A DNA stretch of 64,000 nt from NCBI GenBank assembly GCA_038503075.1, contig JBCAML010000018.1:1364001-1428000 (forward strand), written 5' to 3'. The position numbers and the translations under genes were made by a program. This stretch comes from Gyromitra esculenta (Eukaryota; Ascomycota; Pezizomycetes; Pezizales; Discinaceae). Under the pieces are notes generated by a model. That model was not told the DNA's origin, searched no databases, and saw only the letters and a program-made list of their open reading frames with translations. Below, piece after piece: positions 46,477 through 58,311 of the stretch (within the stretch, counting starts at the first letter, position 1; the number at the start of each line of letters is the position of its first letter).

Positions 46477-46511
46477 TTCAACCAAGGTCGACCAGTGACC
46501 CTACCTTGGTT
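46467..46511 (+). promoter_or_regulatory. Element B programmed -1 frameshift signal
   Basis: TTTAAAC (46467-46473), stop TAG, spacer of six bases, then AACCAAGGT (46480-46488) pairing with ACCTTGGTT (46503-46511) around a 14-base loop. The closing pair is T-A where element A has C-G. Confidence 0.85.
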
Positions 46512-49500
46512 TCAAATTTTCTACCTTTATCTGCATTTTCTATTTCTGGGTTTTCGATTTCTGGTATAAGCGTGGAGGATCAATTGGATGGGGAACACTT
46601 TGTAGTAGCATGCAAGATTTCCCATAGCAATAAAGTTATAAACACCCACGCTTTACTAGATACCGGAGCCTCAGGATTTGCATTTATTGATAAAAAATTC
46701 GCGAGTCACCATTCTCTCCCTCTTATCCCCCTAAAAACACCTCGACAACTTGAAGTTATCGATGGACGCCCTGTTGCCTCCGGAGATATCACCCATATCG
46801 CTCAACTTAATTTATCCATTGAAAATCACCAAGAACAAGCGCCCTGTTTTGTAACTCAATTAGGTCACTATCCCTTGGTCTTGGGAATACCATGGATGAA
46901 ACATCACGATGTGCATCTACAGTTCGCCGATAAACGCATTGAGTTTAACTCTAAACTCTGCACCACCCACTGCGCCCCTTACTCCCCTGTCGTCATCTCC
47001 CCATCAATCCCTGCTCCCCCGAGACTAAACATGTCCTTCATCGGCGCCGCTAGCTTTCGGACTCTCACTAGGAAACGTGCCCACCAAGCCTACGCTATGT
47101 CCCTCTATGAGATAAACAAACTCATAGACAATAAGACAACTAAGGAAGAATGGAAATCTAGAATCCCTGCTGAGTATCATGACTTCCTGGACATGTTCGA
47201 CAAAGCAAAAGCACAAGGACTACCCCCACGCCGCCCCTACGACCACAAGATACAACTATAAGGGAAAGACGCACCATTCGACCACTTTACGGAATGTCCC
47301 GAGAGGAACTCATTGTCCTTAAGAAATATATCGAAGATAATCTCGAGAAAGCGCTTTCATTCGCGCTAGTTCCTCTCCTGCGGGTCCCCCGTCCTATTCG
47401 TCAAAAAAGCTGACGGTCACTACGACTATGTGCGACTATCGAGAGGCCTAACGCCATTACAGTCAAAGATCGATACACCTCTCTCTCATACCGAGAAACT
47501 CTAGACCGACTTGCAAAAGACAATGGTATACCAAACTAGACCTTCGTGACGGATACCATCAAGTGCGCATTGCGGAGGGAGATGAATGGAAAACCGCCTT
47601 CCGCACCCGTTACGGTCTGTACGAATATCAGGTAATGCCATTCGGTCTAACCAACGCCCCGGGAACTTTCCAACGCTTCGTGAACGACTGCCTTACAGAA
47701 TATCTTGATATCTTCTGTACCGCCTACCTCGACGATATTCTGATCTATAGTGACACCTTCGCCGAACATCAAACCCACGTTCGGAAGGTACTTCAAACTC
47801 TGAAGGATAATGATATACTATTGAAGCCAGAAAAATGCGAATTCGAGGTACAAACCACGAAGTACCTAGGCCTAATTCTGACCCCTGATGGCATCAAGAT
47901 GGACGAGGAGAAGCTGAAGGCCGTCCGAGAATGGGGAACCCCCAGAAGTGTTAAGGATGTTCAGGCTTTTCTAGGTTTCGCTAATTTCTACCCGCGATTT
48001 ATACTCGGATTTTGTGATTAACTACGTTTGAATGGACAGTAGAAGCAGATATCGCCTTCGAGAACCTTAAACATGCCTTCACTACCGCTCCGATCCTCAT
48101 CCACTTCGACCCTAATAAGAAAATCATCGTTGAAACTGACGCATCCGATTTTGTATCAGGAGGCGTCTTATCACAATACGACGACGCCGGAGTTCTACAT
48201 CCCGTAGCCTTCTTTTCGAAGAAGCATTCACCTGCTGAGTGTAACTACGAGATATACGATAAGGAATTGCTCGCGATTATCAGGGTATTTGAAGAATGGC
48301 GCCCGGAACTCGAAGGCTCAAAATATCCCGTTGACGTCATCAGTGACCACAAAAACCTTGAGTACTTTATGAGTACCAAACAACTTAACCGTCGCCAAGC
48401 TAGATGGGCAGAATACCTATCTCGTTTCGATTTTGTGATCACATACCGACCAGGCAGCCAGGGAGGGAAACCGGACGCATTGACTCGGAGATCAGGAGAT
48501 CTCCCCAAGGAAGGGGATGAAAGATTAACACATCAGAGTCAAGTGGTGCTGAAAAGGGAAAATATTGACCCTAAGATAAGTTTGTTGTCGGCTTCTTTAT
48601 CAAATGAAGCCGCTGAATTGGATGCCCCCCTAGAAAAGCTTTTTCTAGAAGGATATATTGCTGACAAGTTTCCGGGAAGAATACTCGCGGCTCTGAAGAA
48701 TAAAGATCAACAGTCAAAGGAAATTACCTTAAGCGAATGCACCGATGAGAATAACCGATTGTACTATCGGGGAAATCTCTACGTACCCGACTTTGATCCT
48801 CTTCGTCTAGAACTCATCAAGAGACACCACGACGCCCCTGCCGCAGGACACCCTGGACGAGATAAAACCTTCGAACTAGTCAGTAGAAGTTTTTACTGGC
48901 CAAAGATGAGAGAATCAATCAAGCAATATGTACGCAACTGCCATATCTGCCAAAAAGCGAAGCCAGTTACCCAGCGAACCCAAGGAGTTCTCCGTCCTTT
49001 ACCTATTCCAAACCGTCCCTGGCAAGAGATCTCGATGGACTTTGTGACAGGCCTCCCAGAATCGAACGGCTATGATGCTATTATGGTAATAGTCGATCGA
49101 CTATCCAAAATGCGACATCTCATCCCGTGTAATACTACTGTCAATTCACGAGACGTCGCAGATCTCTACCTCCAGCATGTTTGGAAACTTCACGGCCTAC
49201 CGACACATATTACCTCTGATCGAGGGACACAGTTCACTGCCCATTTTTGGAAGGAACTCTGCCAGCGCCTAGGAATCCAAGCCAGGATGTCAACAGCCTT
49301 CCATCCAGAAACTGACGGACAAACGGAACGATTGAACGCGGTTATGGAACAATACCTACGTTCATACGTGTCTTATCAACAGGAAGACTGGAGTAAATGG
49401 TTACCAATGGCAGAATTCTCTGCAAATAACCAAGAATCCACTAGTACTAAGGTCTCGCCTTTCTTCGCGAACTATGGTTACCATCCCCGTTTTGATACTT

Positions 49501-50120
49501 CTATTATCGCTTCAACAACCACTGCCCAAAGTCTAGATTCCTCGACCTTTGCGACTACAATGCAGGAATTGTACGACTACCTCCGAACGCAAATTCGAAC
49601 AGCTCAGGATATTCAAGAAACCTCGACTAATAAACACCGAACCCCGGCCCCTGCTTATCAAGTCAATGACCAGGTTTTTGTGTCCATGAAGAACATCCGA
49701 ACGGTTCGAAATGCTCGGAAACTTGATTGGAAATGGATGGGACCTTATCCGATAAAGAAAATAGTATCGCCTTTTGCATATGAAATCGATCTCCCACTAT
49801 CCGTTAAGTACCATCCTGTCTTCCACGTTTCGCTCCTTAAACCTGCCGCCGATGACCCTCTCCCAGGACAAATAATACCTCCTCCGCCTCCAATTGTAGT
49901 CAATGAACAGGAGGAATATTTTATTGAGAAAATCCTCGAACAACGGGTATATCGCGGACAACAACAGTACTTGGTCGAATGGACGGGATATGCTCATCCT
50001 ACTTGGGAACCTGCCGAAGACCTTCAGGACACTGCTGCCCTTGATACCTTTTTAACTGCTACCGGTTCTAAGGTTCGCAGGAGCTCACGCTTGAGACGGG
50101 GGGCTACTTTCACGGATTAG
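46477..50120 (+). pseudogene. pol: Element B Pol, multiply broken
   Basis: The protease (LLDTGASGFAFID near 46657) is intact. From 47259 to about 47560 several one-base deletions break the start of the reverse transcriptase. The frame returns for the RT palm (AYLDDILIYS near 47728). Near 48015 a deletion of roughly 35 bases removes the segment after FILGF and brings in a stop. From about 48030 RNase H, integrase (MDFVTGLPES, SDRGTQF, TDGQTERLN) and chromodomain (YLVEWTGYAHPTWEPAEDL) read openly to a TAG 13 bases inside the 3' LTR. The damage is clustered, unlike the nearly identical LTRs. Confidence 0.9.
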
Positions 50121-50516
50121 GAATAGGGTTAGGATTTGGTACGGCGGTTGTTATGGATCTCTTATTATCATCTTATTGTAGTTCGGTTGTATTTCGGTTG
50201 TTGTCGGGTGTTGATTGTGTTACGGGAAAGCGGGGTATTTAAGCGAGGGATTTCGGTCGTTCTTGTCTCTTCTCTTCTTCTTTCCTTAAGCAACGTTCTC
50301 GTTTACCTTCTCTTGTAATTTCGGAATACTACCTCGGTTCTACCTCAGAACCCTCGCTGTCGCTGTTCACCTCGCTGCACTTATCTCGCCTTGAGATAGA
50401 CCCCTCGTAGAACTTGTAGAAACACTGCACTCCTCGAACGTGTTAGTACCTCGCCTAAGTAGCACTGCTCACCTTCAGGGATACTGAAGGGCTTAAAGAG
50501 GGACTGAACCGTGAGA
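50108..50516 (+). repeat. Element B 3' LTR
   Basis: 409 bp, preceded by the polypurine stretch GACGGGGGGC and followed by the target repeat ACGAG. Confidence 0.93.
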
Positions 50517-53500
50517 ACGAGTCACCGGTTGGAAAACCCTTACGACCACGCAAACTGGAAGTTCGAATCTCCTGGTTGCTGTAACCAGTGCTCTGTGACG
50601 ACTGCTCCTCTTAATACCGAGAACAATATCGAATATGACGAATGGCTGGGCCTGGACGAGAATGCCCGAATAATTGGCATGGTGCGTGCAATCGATGACG
50701 AAGAAACTGAACTTCTGAAGACTCTCCCGGGAGCATACCACCGATTTGTCAGTCTATTCGGCACTCCCATCCAGGAATCCTTGCCAGAACGAAGGCCATT
50801 CGATCACGCTATTGATCTCGAGCATGGGACAACCGCCCCGTGGGGTCCAATCTATAAACTTTCGGAAAAAGAACTTGAGATTCTCCGGAAGTACTTGGAC
50901 AAAATGGTGGCCGAAGGGAAGATACGGCCAAGCAAGTCACCCGCTGGGTCGCCCATATTATTCGCGCCGAAACCAGACGGAGGGCTACGACTATGCGTAG
51001 ATTACCGTGGCTTGAACAAGGTGACAGTAAAGAACCGATACCCTCTGCCGCTAATGTCCGAACTGCGTGATAGAGTCAATGGGGCTTCGATCTTTACCAA
51101 ACTGGACCTCAAAGACGGTTTTCACCAGATCCGTATCAAAGAAGGCGATGAGTGGAAAACAGCGTTTCGTACAAGATATGGTCATTTCGAGTACACAGTC
51201 ATGCCTTTCGGCTTGGCAAACGCCCCCGCAACCTTTCAAGATATGATGCATCAGGTGCTCCGCGAATTTCTGGACCAAGGGGTCGTGGTTTATATTGACG
51301 ACATCCTCATCTACTCAAAGACCCTCGAGGAACATGAGGCCTTGGTGACCAGAGTCCTGCAGCGGTTGGAGGACGAGGGTTTGGCAGTATCCATTAAGAA
51401 AAGCTACTTTCACTTGCGGGAAGTTGAGTTTTTAGGGTACATAATTTCTGACAAAGGCGTGTCTATGTCAATGAAGAAGGTCGAGTCAATCCTTTCATGG
51501 GAAACCCCGAAGAGCATGCGTGATGTTCAGGTATTCATTGGATTCGCCAATTTTTACCGACGGTTCATCGAAAATTTCTCCCAAGTTGCAAGTCCCTTAA
51601 CCGAGTTAACCAAAGGGGACCCCAAGAAATTCCAATGGGGTGACCGTCAAGCGATAGCCTTCGAGTACCTAAAAGTTGCCTTCACGACAGCACCTATCCT
51701 TTGTCACTTTGCGCTGGAACGGCAGACTGTGGTTGAAACCGACACCTCAGACTATGCGCTAGGTTGCGTCCTCTCGCAGATCATCGATAGCAAGCTACAT
51801 CCCGTAGCATTCCATTCCAGAAAATTTAATAAAGCCGAACTTAACTACGAGGTGCACGATAAAGAACTACTCGCGATAGTAACCGCCTTCAAGGAATGGC
51901 GACATTACCTAGAAGGAAGCAAGCACTAAGCGATCGTCTATACGGACCATAAAAACCTCGAATATTTCATGAAAGAGACAAGGATCCTAAATCGACGACA
52001 GGCTAGATGGGCGGAATATTTATCGTCATTCGACTTTAAAATCATATATCGACCTGGATCAGCGGGAGGAAAGCCAGATGCATTATCAAGACGACCGGAG
52101 TATCGTCCTAAGGAGGGGGATACAACACAGCCTACAGAAGCCATGTTCCGAAGCGGCCAAGTCGATATGACTGGCCGTCCCAGTAAGTCAATCGTTATAT
52201 CCTTAATTCATAGAAAAGACGATAACACAATTGTACAAAACCAAAACGATGACCCGTTACACTTTACCGAGCTGGACTCAAACGGCAATCATCACCATTA
52301 TAATTTTAATCCTAATACAACACACGAGGAGCTACTTATTTCATCAGCATCCCTCAAAGCGCTTCAAGTCCTTAAATTTAATTCGGACTTTTTGGAGCAG
52401 GTTAAAAGGAAGGTCGAGTCTGACGAAGACTATAAGGAAATTCGAGACTTAGTTAAAGCTGGCAGCGAAATCAAGAGGCTACAACACTACACAGTGATGG
52501 AGGAACTCCTCTATTGGAAAAACAGGCTAACAATCCCTAACGATGATGAAATCAAAACTACCATTTTAGAAAATGAACACGACTCCAAGATAGCAGGGCA
52601 CTTTGGCATGGACAAAACCACGGAACTTGTTCAGCGGAACTTCTACTGGCCTCATATGACCGAGTGGATTACAGATTACGTCCGCTCATGCGATCCATGC
52701 CAACATAACAAATCCGTGCGTCATAAGAAATATGGACTCCTGCAACCGCTAGAGACCCCATACGCTCCATGGATGTCGATATCAACAGACTTCATCGTCC
52801 AGTTACCCGAGTCGAGAGGATTCACCCAAATATGTGTAGTAGTTGACAGGTTTACCAAGATGGCGCACTTCATCCCACTAATAGAAAGAGCTACAGCAAG
52901 TGATGTGGCAAAGGCTTTTGTTGACAAAGTTTGGAAACTTCACGGGCTTCCGAAAGAAATTGTTTCAGACCGAGATGCTAAGTTCACAGGGGAATTCTGG
53001 ACCTCATTATGCAAACTTCTAGACATTAAGTCCAGCAAATCTACCGCATTCCATCCTGAGACCGACGGACAAACCGAAAGGGTTAATCAAGTCCTGAAAG
53101 CCTACCTAAGAAACTTCGTCAACTACGACCAAGATGACTGGTACGACCTACTGCCGTTAGCGGAGTTCGCTTACAACAATGCCGAAGCCACAGCCACTGG
53201 AATCAGCCCCTTCTATGCCAATCATGGTTTCCATCCCAGAACAGCTTGGACGATTGATACCGAAGTCAAGAATCCAGCGTCAAAGTTATACGCACATTGG
53301 CTTCAGAAAGTAAACGATTTTGCCACTACCTCGCTCAAAGCCACCCGAGAAAACATGTCCAAATATTTTGACAAGAAACGACAGGCGGAACCATCCTTTA
53401 AGGTCGGAGATCTAGTAATGCTCGACGCCAGAAACATTAGAACCAAGCGTCCAACGAAAAAGTTAGCCCCTAAGTCATACGGACCCTTCCCGATTACACG

Positions 53501-53861
53501 AGTCGGTACTAGAGCTTGCACTTTAGATACAGGAGGTCGCTGGAGGATATTCCCCACCTTCCATGTATCCTTGCTCGAGCCATACCGGACAAGCGTCAGG
53601 GAAACCCGAAAACAAGACCGACCGCCGCCTGACGACATTGAAGGTGACAATGAGTACGAGGTGGAATACATCGTCAAAAGCGAGAAGAGAGAAACCAAAG
53701 TGGGACGACGAACGATTAGCCGGATGTTCTATTTCATCAAATGGGTGGGATACCCGGAAGATGAGAACTCATGGGAACCTGCCGACAAAGGAGGATTAGC
53801 CAATGCAGCCGAAGCAATTGCCGAATTTCACAGTCTTTACCCACAACAGCCTAAGCCATAA

Positions 53862-54072
53862 GCTGTTTCACATTTATATTCTTTCCTTGCGTTTAGAATA
53901 TGTATAAAATGTTTTACTACTAAAAAGAAACTAGCTGAGGGGAAAATTTTCCATCGTGGCCAAGTAAACGCGGTGGTTTTTACGTACCCAAGATGCTATA
54001 GAACCACTTTGTAATCAGTTAATTATTTTGTATTATAGTTAGACGAGGACGACTAACCTAGGAGGGGGATAC
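53862..54072 (+). other. Element E 3' untranslated stretch
   Basis: Short non-coding part between the pol stop and the 3' LTR; ends with the presumed polypurine tract GGAGGGGGATAC (54061-54072). Confidence 0.6.
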
Positions 54073-54988
54073 TGTTATACCTATTGGTAGCTTAGTTGGT
54101 TATGACTTGAGTTCGCTTACGATGCACACATATAGACTAGCGTTCAATCCCCGACCATGTCGGTTATTATTAATCTTTGTTGATTATTAATAAGATTCGG
54201 ATTGGATGTTTGGTTTCCTTGTGTCATCAATGGCCGACTCTTTCGATCGACACTTCCCCGATTCGCTTATACGTTGCGTCGCCGGTTAATTCCGACAATC
54301 ACGCCATACGATAATGAGAGGGGTAGGAGCGAAGGAAAGCGTTCAGGGTCTATGGGATTTCTTCATGTTAGTTCATGTTATTACATAGCCTTTGTATTCG
54401 ACGCTTGACTACTATAAGTAGTCCAGTGTTCTACCGTTGAGAAGGGTCTTCTTCCTGATCATTAGCGACGAAGAACGAGCTTTATCAATATTATATTGTA
54501 TAGCTTAGCGGTATACGACTTTCATTCATACTCTCAAGGTCCTGCGTTCGTTTCATCTTCAAGTAATACTTTCTTCATGCAAAGAATCCTTTATTTCTTC
54601 AAGAGACTTTGTTGTTGCTTCACGCGACACGAACCTCAAAGCCACGACGCGTCCACAACAGACCTCGTCCTTCCAGATTGGTTAGACGAAGAGTATATTC
54701 GAACGAACACGATACCCAACAAGCAAAGCAAGCGATATTCTAACTACACATAGGGCCAAGGACCCTTCAGCGTTAGTGATTAAAACCTTACTATTGGAAG
54801 TTCTTCACGGAACTTTGCTCGATCCCTACTTTGAACCCTACGGTTATCTTTTAGCGGTTCATAAGAAGCAGTTAGGACTTGCGCCTGTGTATTGTGTTGC
54901 GGATAGCAACCGGGCAGGTTATAGCGTCTAGATTGTCATCTAAAGCTTCTTGGAGATTTCCTGTGCGGTAAGAAGTACCGGTCTTACA
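54073..54988 (+). repeat. Element E 3' LTR with tRNA-like head
   Basis: 916 bp. The A-box-like TAGCTTAGTTGG is at 54088-54099 and the B-box-like GCGTTCAATCCCC at 54140-54152, both unchanged from the 5' copy, while the middle of the LTR differs by many indels. Confidence 0.9.
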
Positions 54989-55374
54989 CTTCCTGTACTT
55001 GTATAGAGATTTTCCTCCCATCCTTCCTTCAATGGCTCGCTATCAGGGTGTAGCAGGTTTTTTTGTTGTAGCATATTATAATCTGCAAGTGATAGACCAA
55101 CTTCAGATTTCCTATATGCGTTTGTAAACTGGGAGTTGATGTAGCGTGTGACAGAATCTGAGAAATCAAAGGCTTGGTTGGAGGTTGTTCCTGCAGGGAC
55201 TCGCTGTCTATATTCTTGGGAGCTGGCCATTTCAAAGAATAATCTAATCGCTGCCAGTAGTCTATTTTTCAAATCTGACTTTCGAAAAATGTCATTTGTA
55301 AAGTGCTTAGGGTGAATTTTGGCTTGATGAAGTATTTCAACAGCATGGCTTGTACCAATACCATTCCATAGATT
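54989..55374 (-). pseudogene. G2 segment 3
   Basis: Continuous minus-strand coding of about 127 codons, joining in frame to segment 2 across the solo LTR at 55375-55796 and to segment 4 across element E. The translation has a helical IFRKSDLKNRLLAAIRLFFEM stretch, FDFSDSVTRYINSQFTNAYRKS and LADYNMLQQKNLLHPDSEPL. No stop or frame change is present. I do not recognise a family. Confidence 0.75.
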
Positions 55375-55796
55375 TTTCACGGATGGGACCGGGTAACGGG
55401 CTAGGATAAAAGTTGTTGGTAATGGCGAAAGGTTATTTGGTTACAATGGCTTTGTTGTTCGGTTATGTTTCGGTTATTGTTCGGTTGTTGTTTGTGCGAT
55501 GGGAAAGCGGGGTATTTAAGCGGAGGATTTCTGTCGCTTTTTGTGTCTCTTCTTCTTCCTTCCTTAAGCAACGTTCTCGTTTACCTTCTCCTGTACTTGT
55601 CGGAAATACTATCTTGGTTCTACCTCAGAACCCTTGCTGTCGCTGTTCACTTCGCTGCACTCATCTCGCCTTGAGATAAACCCCTCGTAGAACTTGTAGA
55701 AACGCTGCACTCTTTGAACGTGTTGTAACCTCGCTTAAGTAGCACTGCTCACCTTCAGGGACACTGAAGGGCTTAACTTGAGGCTCAACCGTGAGA
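55375..55796 (+). mobile_element. Solo LTR (A type) in G2
   Basis: 422 bp, TTTCACGGATGGGACC to CAACCGTGAGA, flanked by AGATT on both sides (55370-55374 and 55797-55801). Removal restores NNN-LWNG across the site without a frame change. Confidence 0.93.
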
Positions 55797-56062
55797 AGAT
55801 TATTGTTGGCAGAATTGGTCATTTCTTTGTAGATAGCAGAGGTTCTTTTTGGGGATCGTAGGGTGCTGGAAAGGCGAAGGTTTTTTTCAAACGCATCAGG
55901 TTCTTGGATTGGACATGGTGCCCAGGAGGTATTGTACCAAATGGAATTGGTAGCCCGTATGGCTGTAATAGTCATAAGCCTATTTCTGTAAAAAATATTA
56001 GAAATATATTTTTTTAATAAAATAAATATGTGGGATACTTACCGATCCACCAAAATAACACA
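55797..56062 (-). pseudogene. G2 segment 2, with an intron
   Basis: The exon 55985-55797 is preceded by a 57-nt intron (56042-55986, donor GTAAGT, acceptor TTTTTTACAG). Fifteen bases of the previous exon lie at 56057-56043, next to the target repeat of solo LTR F. The codon phase (two bases before, one after the intron) agrees with the reading from segment 1. The product part starts ..VILVDR-NRLMTITAIRATN and continues through SWAPCPIQEPDAFEKNL. Confidence 0.75.
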
Positions 56063-56146
56063 TGTAAGACCGGTACTTCTTACCGCACAGGAAATCTCCA
56101 AGAAGCTTTAGATAACAATCTAGACGCTATAACCTGTCTGGTTGCT

Positions 56147-56555
56147 TTTCATGGATGGATGTTTCGTTGATGGGTTGAGAACAGGGATTAGTGGTTGTTG
56201 TGTCGTACCGGTGTTCCTTTCGTTTCTTTAGGTTTTTTTTATCATGAGTCAGGTCTTTGTCATCGGAGGAGTTGAATTGCGATATATAAGCGAAGGGAAT
56301 CCCCCTCTTGTTGTGCTCTTCTTTTTCTTTCCTTAAGCAACGTCTTCTATTGAACACTCATTGTATCCTACGAATACAACCTCAGGTTACACCTCGTAAT
56401 CTTTCGCTGTCGCCGTCTTCAAGTCCTCATAACTTGAACCACTCGTAGAGCCTGTAGAATCTTCGCACACTCTTCTGTCGTTGGTTTCTCGTTCAAGTAG
56501 CACAGCTCATCTCGGGGGATACCTGAGAGCTTGACGAGAATCTCGCTCCTTGAGA
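56147..56555 (+). repeat. Element D 5' LTR
   Basis: TTTCATGG to CCTTGAGA, with TATATAAG at 56284-56291. AAGCAACGT (56335-56343) is complementary to ACGTTGCTT at 56558-56566. Confidence 0.93.
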
Positions 56556-56612
56556 TTACGTTGCTTCCATATCTACACCCTCTACCGATACCCATTCACT
56601 TCCGACGTCACC

Positions 56613-58276
56613 ATGAGCAACCCCGCTTCCGCCCCCTGGACCTTCCCCACCTTATTTCATGGACGGTTGTTATGTTGATCGGTTAAGTACATGGGTACAT
56701 GGTTGTCGGGTTTCGTTGTCGTTCCTTAGGTTTCTATGAGTTTCTTGGTATAATGAGTCATGTCTTTGTCATCGAAAGGGTTGGAACGTGGTATATAACC
56801 GAAGGGATTTCCCCTCATCTTGTACTTTTCCTTCTTCTTTCTTTAAGCAACGTCTTCTATTGCACACTCACTGTATCTTACAAATACAACCTCAGATTAC
56901 ACCTCGTAATCTTTCGCCGTCGCCGCCTTCAAGTCATCATAACTTGAACCATTTGTAGAGCCTGTAGAATCCCCGCACCTTCTCCTGTCGTTGGTTTCTC
57001 GTTCAAGTAGCACTGCTTATCTCGGGGGATACCTGAGAGCTTGACGAGAATCTCGCTCCTTGAGACCTTAGGGAATTTCCAAGCCGCCGCCAATGCCGAT
57101 CTCGCCTCCGCCTACGAGGAAATCCGCTCGCACTACCAACAGCGAGTAGATAACCTCACCTACGCAGACCTACAACTTGAGGAAGTCACTCAAGAAAGGA
57201 ATAACATGACGGCTAGGTTCAATACCTGCCAATCCCAGTTGCAGGCAGCCGAAGCAGAAATCGCCCGCCTCCAGAACGCTGCTCCCCCACCACCCGCACC
57301 ATCGCCGCCACCCCCTCCTGCTCACACTCAAGGAGGTCGCTCGGACAAGATGCCTGACCCAGATAAGTTCAATGGGTCTCGCGATAAACTCCCTGGGTTC
57401 ATTCTACAACTCAGATCAAAACTCTCGGTTAACGCCGACCGCTTCTCCAACAGCAACAATATGATATTGTATGCTATTAGCCGCCTCGAGGGAGCCGCCC
57501 TCGAACAAATTCGCCACTCCGTCCTTCCTGACGGAACTACCACCTGGAACTCCGCCGCCGATTTGATCACCGCCTTAGAAACAGCCTTCGGCGATCCCGA
57601 CCCTCTTGGCACTGCCCGCCGTGAGCTACACCAACTCCGACAAGGAAAGCGAGATTTCTCCGCCTACCTTGCCGACTTTCAACGCATCATGGGGCGCCTT
57701 AATTATGACGAATCCGCCAAAAATGATGCGCTAGAGTTCGGCATGTCGGACGAACTAAAGGAAGCGGTAGTAACTGTTGCTAACTTCCCTACTACCTTCA
57801 CTTCCCTTTGCGCCTTCCTCCTCCGCCTAGATAATCGTATCCGAGCAAGAAGAGAGGAAAAGAAAAATGCTGCCCGCAACACCATGGGACAATTCACCGC
57901 CCCTGCTGCCGCACCCACCGCCTTCACCCCCGCCTCCTCCTCCTTTGCCCCTGGAGGACTTGCTCCCATGGATCTCTCCTTCGGCCGTACCTCCACCTCC
58001 CGCCCTGCTCCCGAACAACGTTACGTTCAGATTAACGGGAGAAGAAAGCTGTCTCCTGAAGAAAAATCTTGGAGACAAACCAATAATCGTTGCCTGTTCT
58101 GTGCCGGGGAAGGGCATATCTTTTCGAACTGCCCCTCAGCCTCTAAACGCCCCGCTATGAGAGGAGCCGCCACCAACGCCGCCGCTGCCCCCCCTGCTTC
58201 TTCTGTTTTTCCACCACCCTTGCCACCTCGTTTTCCTGCCTTCGATGCAGCAGACTCAGTTGAGTCTTTAAACTAG
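56613..58276 (+). pseudogene. gag: Element D Gag, interrupted by a solo LTR
   Basis: ATG 56613 starts MSNPASAPWTFPTL. The solo LTR 56655-57065 follows at the target repeat CCTTA, and the frame resumes exactly at 57071 with GNFQAAANADLASAYEEI. The remainder is undamaged: coiled coil, Pro-rich linker, capsid domain (MPDPDKFNGSRDKLPGFILQ), zinc knuckle CLFCAGEGHIFSNC and the TTTAAAC heptamer before TAG 58274-58276. A frame reading from inside the LTR (57041) into gag is open and could give a Gag with a short foreign N-terminus, but this is only a possibility. Confidence 0.9.
56655..57065 (+). mobile_element. Solo LTR (D type) inside element D gag
   Basis: 411 bp, TTTCATGGACGG to CCTTGAGA, flanked by CCTTA (56650-56654 and 57066-57070). 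It differs from the LTRs of D at many positions, so it comes from another copy and not from D itself. Confidence 0.92.
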
Positions 58277-58311
58277 TTCAACCAGAGTCGCCTTGTGACC
58301 CTGCTCTGGTT
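58267..58311 (+). promoter_or_regulatory. Element D programmed -1 frameshift signal
   Basis: TTTAAAC (58267-58273), TAG, a six-base spacer, then AACCAGAGT (58280-58288) against GCTCTGGTT (58303-58311), nine pairs including one T-G wobble, with a 14-base loop. Two inner pairs are swapped relative to A and B. Confidence 0.85.

Larger units (their letters stand above)
44700..50516 (+). mobile_element. Element B: chromovirus, young but with broken pol
   Basis: LTRs 44700-45108 and 50108-50516, target repeat ACGAG (44695-44699 and 50517-50521). The two LTRs differ at only about two positions by eye (CTGTGAGA/CCGTGAGA, AACGAGG/AAAGAGG), so the insertion is recent, yet pol has many indels. Confidence 0.95.
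44380..53861 (+). pseudogene. pol: Element E protease-Pol with chromodomain, split by B, one stop
   Basis: The protease (VVNVLLDSGANVFLLS, DSGA motif at 44449) is followed by element B, inserted at ACGAG. The frame resumes exactly at 50517, because the 5817-bp insertion is a multiple of three. Domains then follow: reverse transcriptase (VVVYIDDILIYS near 51286), RNase H (VETDTSDYALG near 51733), a single in-frame TAA at 51927-51929, integrase zinc finger (H..H, C..C near 52595-52700), core (STDFIVQLPES, SDRDAKF, TDGQTERVN) and chromodomain (MFYFIKWVGYPEDENSWEPADKG near 53725). The RT-integrase part is clearly of a different clade from A, B and D. Stop at 53859-53861, then a GGAGGGGGAT polypurine tract before the 3' LTR. 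Confidence 0.9.
40325..54988 (+). mobile_element. Element E: older Ty3/gypsy chromovirus carrying F and B
   Basis: LTRs 40325-41228 and 54073-54988 begin TGTTATACC and end GGTCTTACA; the flanks repeat CTTCC exactly. The interior holds a decayed gag, a protease, and a pol that is one stop short of open. Solo LTR F (41371-42214) and element B (44700-50516) lie inside. Without them the element would be about 8 kb. The two LTRs differ by many substitutions and indels, so it is older than B. Confidence 0.93.

Noticed and set aside
54904..56140. Inverted repeats of about 85 bp flanking a small AT-rich gene, looking like a DNA transposon with terminal inverted repeats
   Set aside because: The two arms are the 3' ends of LTRs in opposite orientation (element E plus and LTR F minus), each with its own target repeat. 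The gene between them is a piece of G2.
57827..58117. Antisense frames in the Gag genes (Gly- and Arg-rich)
   Set aside because: Shadows of Pro/Ala-rich codons on the other strand; the same shadows appear in A, B and D.
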